Below are positions 1 to 4,412 of a stretch of 5,567 nt of DNA, piece after piece (within the stretch, counting starts at the first letter, position 1; each line of letters starts with the position of its first letter). The notes under the pieces were generated by a model that did no database searches, was not told the DNA's origin, and was given only the letters and a program-made list of their open reading frames with translations. Both the position numbers and the translations under genes were made by a program. Source of the stretch: an uncultured Lachnospiraceae bacterium (GTDB lineage: Bacteria; Bacillota; Clostridia; Lachnospirales; Lachnospiraceae); the NCBI GenBank assembly GCA_902797705.1, contig CADBTX010000212.1:1-5567 (forward strand). The letters run 5' to 3'.

Positions 1-414
1 GACTGTGCGAAGAACATACCGAATGACGAAAAGTACGCTCTCTGTAAGAAATACGATATTGAGCTGAACGAGGTTGAAAAAAAGGCACCATATCTCCTTC
101 ATTCAAAGCTTGGGGCCTATCTGGCGGAAAAGGATTTCGGTATAAAGGACAAGGAGATATTGAACGCCATACGTTACCACACCACGGGCCGGCCGGGAAT
201 GAGCCTTACCGAAAAGATCATCTTTATCGCGGACTACATAGAGATGAACAGAACCGAAGCCCCGAACCTTACGGATATAAGGGAGATGGCCTTTACGGAT
301 ATAGATCTCGCGGTAAAGAAGGTACTTACAGACACTCTTTTCTATCTTTCAAAGGGAGACAGGCCTGTTGATCCCACGACAAAGGAGACATACGATTTTT
401 ATGCAAAGTCTTGA
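1..414 (+). CDS. yqeK: YqeK-family HD-domain hydrolase (symmetrical Ap4A hydrolase), C-terminal part
   Basis: The reading frame is open from the first base, so the N-terminus lies outside the window. The visible 137 residues match the C-terminal two thirds of YqeK, a cytoplasmic metal-dependent HD-domain enzyme that splits diadenosine tetraphosphate into two ADP. The window opens on what appears to be the Asp of the HD motif (visible D1, in DCAK). Further likely metal ligands are H34 (LLHSKLGA), H60 in the signature IRYHTTGRPGM and D78 in IFIADYIE. About 60-70 N-terminal residues should be missing, judging from the family's usual length near 190-200. The gene normally follows nadD, which is probably just upstream. 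It overlaps rsfS by 14 nt, which suggests translational coupling. The TTG at 160 is an internal Leu codon, not a start. The family call is strong; the Ap4A substrate is taken from family knowledge. Confidence 0.93.
   Translation, partial: DCAKNIPNDEKYALCKKYDIELNEVEKKAPYLLHSKLGAYLAEKDFGIKDKEILNAIRYHTTGRPGMSLTEKIIFIADYIEMNRTEAPNLTDIREMAFTDIDLAVKKVLTDTLFYLSKGDRPVDPTTKETYDFYAKS
381..387 (+). promoter_or_regulatory. Ribosome binding site of rsfS
   Basis: AAAGGAG lies inside the end of yqeK, 13 nt before the ATG at 401. The spacing is somewhat long, but this is the only strong Shine-Dalgarno match near the start. It supports 401 over the in-frame ATG at 368, which precedes the site and would add 11 residues not expected in RsfS. 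Confidence 0.6.
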
Positions 415-733
415 TATCGCAAAGGCTGCTGCCGCAGCACTGGAAAAGAAAAAAGGAGAGGACGTTAAGATCATAGATATCAGTGAAGTATCTGATTTCG
501 CGGATTTTTTCGTCATCGCCACCGGAAATAACAGTAACCAGCTTGATGCTATGGAGGATGAGGTTGGACAGAGCTTAAACCGCATTAATGCCAGGCTTAA
601 GAATACTGAGGGAAATAGGGACAGTAACTGGATCCTTATGGATTACGGCGATGTCATCGTCCACCTTTTCGATAAGGAGAGCAGGTCCTTTTATGACCTG
701 GACCACATCTGGAAAGACGGCAAAGAGATATGA
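401..733 (+). CDS. rsfS: Ribosome silencing factor RsfS (DUF143/Iojap family)
   Basis: This encodes a 110-residue cytoplasmic protein of normal family length. RsfS binds ribosomal protein uL14 on the 50S subunit and blocks subunit joining, damping translation when nutrients are short. Visible family signatures are IIDISEVSDFADFFVIATG (residues 24-42), the N-x-x-Q-L-D-A-M-E-D-E-V helix (45-55) and the C-terminal block WILMDYGDVIVHLF with SRSFYDLDHIW (77-104). I chose the ATG at 401 because the protein then starts MQSLDIAKAAAAALE, the usual N-terminal helix, and because of the AAAGGAG at 381-387. The gene overlaps the yqeK stop by 14 nt; the yqeK-rsfS pair is a standard arrangement in Bacillota. 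Nothing is missing or broken. Confidence 0.96.
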   Translation: MQSLDIAKAAAAALEKKKGEDVKIIDISEVSDFADFFVIATGNNSNQLDAMEDEVGQSLNRINARLKNTEGNRDSNWILMDYGDVIVHLFDKESRSFYDLDHIWKDGKEI

Positions 734-785
734 GATCAGCTGTTCTTAAAGGAATAGAGCCGCTAAGGCATGGGATAAGGGTATC

Positions 786-2129
786 ATGCACACAGCCCAC
801 ATTGTAAGTTCGGTAAAACCCGGCAGTATTGCCGAAGAAATGGATATCGTCCCGGGGGATGAGCTGCTCTTTATAAACGGTCAGGAGGTGGAGGATATCT
901 TTGACTATCAGTTCCTTACCGAGGACTGCTCCGTTACCCTTGTTATAAAAAAGGAAAACGGCGAGGAATGGGAGATAGAGATAGATAAGGACGAGGACGA
1001 GGATCTCGGTATTGAATTTGAGAACGGCCTCATGGATGAGTACAGGTCCTGCTGCAATAAATGCGTATTCTGCTTTATCGACCAGATGCCAAAGGGCATG
1101 CGAAAGACCCTTTACTTTAAGGATGACGACTCGCGTCTCTCCTTTCTGCAGGGAAACTATGTGACCCTTACCAACATGTCGGATCACGACATTGACAGGA
1201 TCGTAAAATACCGCTTAAGTCCCATAAATATCTCTTTTCAGACCATGAACCCTGATCTTCGCTGCAAGATGCTGAATAACCGCTTCGCCGGTGAGGCTCT
1301 GAAAAAGGTGGACAGGCTCTTTGAAGCAGGGATCAGGATGAACGGCCAGATAGTGCTCTGCAAGGGTCTAAATGACGGGGAAGAGCTGGAGAGATCCATA
1401 AGAGAGCTTACTAAATATATACCCCATCTTGAAAGCGTATCCGTGGTCCCGGTGGGGCTCACCAGATACAGGGAGGGGCTTTATCCCCTGGAGGCCTTTG
1501 AAAAAGAGGACGCCCTTAAGGTCATAGAGCTTATATCAGACTGGCAGGACAGGATCTATAAGGCTCACGGCACCCATTTTATCCATTGCGGTGATGAGTT
1601 TTACTGCCTTGCGGGTAAAGAGGTTCCGGAGGCGGATACCTATGACGGCTATCTCCAGTATGAGAACGGGGTTGGGATGATACGCTCATTCCTGGATGAA
1701 TTTAATGATTGCTTAGCTGAAATAGAAGAGTATCCGGAAAAATATCCCTCAAGGGATGCTGAAAGAGTGGTTTCTTTAAGCGGCGGACTCCTTATGGCGG
1801 ACTATATCAGGGATTCCCTTAAGAAGTTAAGCCGTCTGTATCCCCGGATCAGGGTGAATTATTATCCTGTGGAAAACAGGTTTTTCGGTGAGAAGATCAC
1901 GGTAAGCGGTCTCCTTACGGGACAGGACATAGTCTCTTCACTTAGGGGAAAGGACCTTGGCAGCATGCTTTTTCTTCCCGGGAATCTTTTGCGCTCGGGC
2001 ACGGATATTCTTCTTGATGATATGACGTTAAAGGATATTTCTCTTAAGCTTGACATCCCGGTTGGTATAATAGAAACCGACGGAAGGGATTTTGTAAGAA
2101 AGATCATAGGTATTAAGGAACATGAGTAA
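786..2129 (+). CDS. PDZ-like / radical SAM / DUF512 protein, function unknown
   Basis: This is a 447-residue protein of the DUF512 family, widespread in Clostridia and commonly found next to der. Residues about 4-65 look like a PDZ-like module (VKPGSIAEEMDIVPGDELLFINGQ), followed by an acidic stretch (KDEDEDLG, 68-75). A Cys cluster at C89, C90, C93 and C96 contains a radical SAM-type CX3CX2C spacing (C89-C93-C96) and is followed by FIDQMPKGMR and GNYVTLTN (123-130). Residues about 85-270 fit a radical SAM-like core with SVVPVGLTRYR at 218-229. The remainder is the DUF512 region, including SLSGGL and LFLPGNLLRSG. A 4Fe-4S cluster and SAM chemistry are inferred from the motif; no substrate is known. 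The ATG at 786 is the first possible start, since upstream in frame there are only non-start codons back to a stop at 747. The Shine-Dalgarno match is weak (AAGG at 777-780). The stop overlaps the der start by 8 nt. Confidence 0.9.
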   Translation: MHTAHIVSSVKPGSIAEEMDIVPGDELLFINGQEVEDIFDYQFLTEDCSVTLVIKKENGEEWEIEIDKDEDEDLGIEFENGLMDEYRSCCNKCVFCFIDQMPKGMRKTLYFKDDDSRLSFLQGNYVTLTNMSDHDIDRIVKYRLSPINISFQTMNPDLRCKMLNNRFAGEALKKVDRLFEAGIRMNGQIVLCKGLNDGEELERSIRELTKYIPHLESVSVVPVGLTRYREGLYPLEAFEKEDALKVIELISDWQDRIYKAHGTHFIHCGDEFYCLAGKEVPEADTYDGYLQYENGVGMIRSFLDEFNDCLAEIEEYPEKYPSRDAERVVSLSGGLLMADYIRDSLKKLSRLYPRIRVNYYPVENRFFGEKITVSGLLTGQDIVSSLRGKDLGSMLFLPGNLLRSGTDILLDDMTLKDISLKLDIPVGIIETDGRDFVRKIIGIKEHE

Positions 2130-3441
2130 ACCGATAGTAGCACTGGTAGGCAGACCGAATGTGGGAAAATCCACGTTGTTCAATGTACTTGCCGGAGAAC
2201 GTATCTCAATAGTAAAGGACACCCCGGGTATCACAAGAGACCGGATCTATGCCGATGTAAACTGGCTCGACCGGGATTTTACCATCATCGATACCGGAGG
2301 TATAGAGCCGGAGTCAAAGGACAACATGCTCTCGGAGATACGGACCCAGGCGGAGATCGCCATCGGTACAGCGGATGTCATTGTCTTTATCACGGATATA
2401 AGGACCGGGCTTACGGATGCCGACACCAAGGTGGCGGACATTCTGCGCCGCTCCGGGAAGAGCATAGTCCTTGCCGTTAATAAGGTGGACAGCTTTGAAA
2501 AGTTCGAGATGGACGTATACGAGTTCTACAATCTGGGAATGGGAGATCCGGTCGCAATTTCTGCGGGGCAGAAAAAGGGTATAGGAGATCTTCTGGACCG
2601 GGTGGTGAAGCTCTTCCCCGAAAAGAAGCCGGGAGAGGATGAGGACTCAAGACCCCGTATAGCCATCGTCGGAAAACCCAATGTGGGAAAATCCTCCATC
2701 ATCAACAAGCTCCTTGGAGAAAACCGGGTCATTGTGTCTCCGGTAGCGGGTACCACCAGGGACGCCATAGACACTCCCGTAAAAAAGAACGGGAAGGAAT
2801 ATGTATTTATCGATACTGCCGGTCTCAGACGGAAAAACAAGGTAAAGGAAGAACTGGAGCACTTTATGATACTCCGTACCGTCAGCGCCGTTGAAAGATC
2901 CGATGTGGTGGTGATAGTCATAGACGCTGAAGAGGGGGTTACGGAGCAGGATGCAAAGATCGCAGGCATTGCCCATGACCGGGGGAAGGGCTGCATCATA
3001 GCGGTTAACAAGTGGGACGCGGTTGAAAAGGACAATAAGACCGTTAATGAGTACACGAAAAAGATACGGAGCGTCCTTTCCTTTATGCCCTATGCGGAGA
3101 TCATCTTTATATCTGCGCTTACGGGACAGAGATTAAATAAGCTCTATGACATCATAGATAAGGTGATAGAGAGCGCCACCTTACGTATCCAGACCGGAGT
3201 ACTTAACGAGATAATGACGGAGGCTGTGACGCTGCAGCAGCCCCCTTCGGACAAGGGCAGGAGACTGAAGTTATTCTATATGACCGAGGTGTCGGTGAGC
3301 CCTCCCACCTTTGTGATCTTCGTAAACGACAAGGAGCTTATGCATTTCTCGTATACAAGATATATTGAGAACCAGATAAGAAATGCTTTTGGATTTACGG
3401 GAACGCCCTTAAGGTTTATAATAAAGGAACGTGGTAATTAA
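2122..3441 (+). CDS. der: Ribosome biogenesis GTPase Der (EngA)
   Basis: Der is an essential double-GTPase that assists late maturation of the 50S subunit. The 439-residue length is normal. GTPase domain 1 shows the P-loop GRPNVGKS (10-17), the Der signature DTPGITRDR (33-41), G3 DTGG (57-60) and G4 NKVD (120-123). GTPase domain 2 shows GKPNVGKS (184-191), AGTTRDAID (209-217), G3 DTAG (231-234) and G4 NKWD (296-299). Residues from about 355 form the KH-like RNA-binding domain, ending TGTPLRFIIKERGN. The start is fixed by MSKPIVALVGRPN, the typical N-terminus. The gene overlaps the DUF512 stop by 8 nt. Its AAGGA (2115-2119) sits only 2 nt before the ATG, so translation probably relies on coupling to the gene upstream. 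All G motifs are intact. Confidence 0.98.
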   Translation: MSKPIVALVGRPNVGKSTLFNVLAGERISIVKDTPGITRDRIYADVNWLDRDFTIIDTGGIEPESKDNMLSEIRTQAEIAIGTADVIVFITDIRTGLTDADTKVADILRRSGKSIVLAVNKVDSFEKFEMDVYEFYNLGMGDPVAISAGQKKGIGDLLDRVVKLFPEKKPGEDEDSRPRIAIVGKPNVGKSSIINKLLGENRVIVSPVAGTTRDAIDTPVKKNGKEYVFIDTAGLRRKNKVKEELEHFMILRTVSAVERSDVVVIVIDAEEGVTEQDAKIAGIAHDRGKGCIIAVNKWDAVEKDNKTVNEYTKKIRSVLSFMPYAEIIFISALTGQRLNKLYDIIDKVIESATLRIQTGVLNEIMTEAVTLQQPPSDKGRRLKLFYMTEVSVSPPTFVIFVNDKELMHFSYTRYIENQIRNAFGFTGTPLRFIIKERGN

Positions 3442-3447
3442 TAGAAT

Positions 3448-3454
3448 AAAGGAG
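3448..3454 (+). promoter_or_regulatory. Ribosome binding site of plsY
   Basis: AAAGGAG is placed 11 nt before the ATG at 3466, in the 24-nt gap after der. It is the best-placed Shine-Dalgarno in the window and confirms the plsY start. Confidence 0.75.
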
Positions 3455-3465
3455 AGTAGTAACTA

Positions 3466-4176
3466 ATGGCTGTAGCAGGAAGGATAGTTAGTCTTATCAT
3501 CGGTTATTTTTTGGGTACCATACAGTCCGGGTATTTACTGGGGATAAAGCAGGGACTGGATATCAGATCCGTGGGATCCGGTAACGCAGGTACCACGAAC
3601 ATGCTCCGTACCTTCGGGGTTAAGGCAGGAGTGCTGACCCTTCTCTTTGATGTGATAAAGACCCTGGTGGCCATGTTCATCTCCTGGCTGCTTTTCAGAA
3701 AGAGCTGCGGGGATATAATGCCGCTTATCGTGACCTATGCAGGAGCCGGATCCATATTGGGACATGATTTCCCCTTCCATATGGGCTTCAGAGGAGGCAA
3801 GGGGATTGCCGCCACTGCGGGACTTATCATAGGTTATCAGAATCTCTTTCTGTTTTTGATGGGATGTTTAGTGTTCTTCGGACTTTTCCTAAGCACACAC
3901 TATGTTTCTTTGGGATCCATCATGGTCTGGCTTTTCTTTTTCATTGAGGCCGTGTTGATGGGAGAAAATATCATTTTGCCGGGGAATATGTTCTCGCTGA
4001 TGCCACAGGCCGCAAGATATGAGCTGTATGTATTGCTGTTTTTACTTGGAGCCCTTGCCTGGTTCCAGCACAGAGGAAATATATCAAGGCTGCTTCAGGG
4101 TAAGGAAAGGCGCACCTATTTCAGTAAAGAGAAGAACGCCGCTGAAGCGGAGAGATTTAAGAAGCTTAATCCGTGA
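3466..4176 (+). CDS. plsY: Glycerol-3-phosphate acyltransferase PlsY
   Basis: PlsY is an integral membrane enzyme that transfers an acyl group from acyl-phosphate (made by PlsX) to glycerol-3-phosphate, the first step of phosphatidic acid synthesis. The protein has 236 residues. The three conserved cytoplasmic motifs are present: GSGNAGTTN (37-45) after the first membrane helix, GHDFPFHMGFRGGKG (99-113), and HRGNISRLLQG (202-212) near the C-terminus. Hydrophobic segments lie at about 4-25, 53-77, 86-98, 117-142, 147-165 and 186-201. It is longer than the common 190-215 residues. The extra length comes from a loop before the last helix (about 166-184) and a charged C-terminal tail (about 214-236, KERRTYFSKEKNAAEAERF). 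gpsA, which makes the substrate and often follows plsY in Clostridia, is not next here; the following gene is a tRNA. The start is supported by AAAGGAG at 3448-3454. Confidence 0.96.
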   Translation: MAVAGRIVSLIIGYFLGTIQSGYLLGIKQGLDIRSVGSGNAGTTNMLRTFGVKAGVLTLLFDVIKTLVAMFISWLLFRKSCGDIMPLIVTYAGAGSILGHDFPFHMGFRGGKGIAATAGLIIGYQNLFLFLMGCLVFFGLFLSTHYVSLGSIMVWLFFFIEAVLMGENIILPGNMFSLMPQAARYELYVLLFLLGALAWFQHRGNISRLLQGKERRTYFSKEKNAAEAERFKKLNP

Positions 4177-4232
4177 TACTTTATATACATGATGTGCCGC
4201 TTTTTCCGGATCCGCCGGGGAAGTGCATAAGG

Positions 4233-4254
4233 GGAGTGGGTTATTATCCACTCC
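4233..4254 (+). promoter_or_regulatory. 7-bp hairpin just before tRNA-Ala, with a -10-like hexamer in its loop
   Basis: GGAGTGG (4233-4239) pairs perfectly with CCACTCC (4248-4254) around an 8-nt loop. The helix ends 2 nt before the tRNA 5' end. No T-run follows, so it is not an ordinary terminator. The loop contains TATTAT (4242-4247), a 5/6 match to a sigma-A -10 box. It would place a transcription start near 4254, but I see no convincing -35 at 16-18 nt spacing. It could mark the tRNA promoter, be a processing signal in a plsY-tRNA cotranscript, or be chance. Confidence 0.35.
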
Positions 4255-4256
4255 GG

Positions 4257-4329
4257 GGGCTATTAGCTCAGCTGGGAGAGCGCCAGGTTCGCAATCTGGA
4301 GGTCAGGGGTTCGATCCCCCTATGGTCCA
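4257..4329 (+). tRNA. tRNA-Ala, anticodon CGC (reads GCG)
   Basis: A full 73-nt cloverleaf can be drawn by hand. The acceptor stem GGGCTAT (4257-4263) pairs with ATGGTCC (4322-4328), with two G-U pairs; T8-A9 follow. The D stem is GCTC/GAGC (4266-4269/4278-4281) with GGG in the loop. The anticodon stem is CCAGG/TCTGG (4283-4287/4295-4299) around the 7-nt loop TTCGCAA, so the anticodon is CGC at 4290-4292. The variable loop is AGGTC. The T stem AGGGG/CCCCT (4305-4309/4317-4321) encloses TTCGATC. The discriminator is A4329. The third acceptor pair is G4259-T4326, the G3-U70 pair that alanyl-tRNA synthetase recognises, which independently supports Ala. CCA is not encoded (the next bases are CGA), so the 3' end must be added after processing. 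The gene lies 80 nt after plsY and is followed at once by a terminator. Confidence 0.93.
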
Positions 4330-4379
4330 CGAAAAAAAGCCCGTGAGGGCTTTTTTTTGTGGGCCAAGGGGGATCGAAC
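4309..4379. repeat. Long imperfect palindrome spanning the tRNA-Ala 3' end and the terminator
   Basis: The left arm (4309-4342) runs from the last 5' base of the tRNA T stem, through the T loop, the acceptor 3' strand and the discriminator, to the terminator's GCCC. The right arm (4347-4379) is its near-perfect reverse complement across a GTGA loop. By hand I count 33 pairs, of which two are G-U (4331-4358 and 4326-4363), with one bulged base (A4322). The outer 12 bases, GTTCGATCCCCC against GGGGGATCGAAC (4368-4379), are exact. Pairing stops at G4308/G4380. The terminator is only the innermost 11 pairs. On the minus strand the right arm reads as a tRNA 3' end without a matching 5' T-stem half. 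Confidence 0.9.
4332..4358 (+). terminator. Bidirectional intrinsic terminator between tRNA-Ala and ligA
   Basis: The sequence is A7-GCCC, a GTGA tetraloop, then GGGC-T8. The four G-C pairs are extended by the A/T tract. Because an A-run precedes and a T-run follows the hairpin, it has the right form in both directions. It can end the plsY/tRNA transcription on the plus strand and the convergent ligA transcript on the minus strand. It begins 2 nt after the tRNA discriminator base. Confidence 0.88.
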
Positions 4380-4388
4380 GCCGAGGGA

Positions 4389-4403
4389 GGAGCCAAAGGC
4401 TCC
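4389..4403 (-). other. Small perfect hairpin in the ligA 3' UTR
   Basis: On the minus strand GGAGCC-TTT-GGCTCC forms 6 pairs with a 3-nt loop, starting 9 nt after the ligA stop. It is followed by TCCCTCGGC rather than a T-run, so it is not a terminator on its own. It may protect the mRNA 3' end or be incidental. The stretch between it and the palindrome holds nothing else I recognise. Confidence 0.5.
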
Positions 4404-4412
4404 GGAAAGGGG

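Noticed and set aside
654..1187. 177-codon minus-strand open frame across the rsfS/DUF512 junction
   Set aside because: It is antisense to two well-supported genes, has no recognisable domain and no convincing ribosome binding site, and is explained as a shadow of the plus-strand codon pattern.
2526..3056. 176-codon minus-strand open frame inside der
   Set aside because: It lies fully antisense to the second GTPase domain of der. Its Ser/Thr/Phe-rich composition is typical of a shadow frame.
4183..4188. TATATA just after plsY as a promoter for the tRNA
   Set aside because: No -35 match lies at a suitable distance, and the implied start would be about 60 nt before the tRNA. The support is too weak to list.
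4309..4379. An integration site (attL/attR) of a mobile element at the tRNA 3' end
   Set aside because: tRNA-targeting integrases leave direct repeats of the tRNA 3' end. Here the copy is inverted and only 4 bases separate the arms, with no integrase or element nearby.
4359..4412. A second, degenerate tRNA gene on the minus strand
   Set aside because: Only the T-loop/acceptor 3' portion is present. The bases 5' of the T-loop copy (CTCGGC) cannot pair with CCCCC, and no D arm, anticodon arm or 5' acceptor strand can be drawn.
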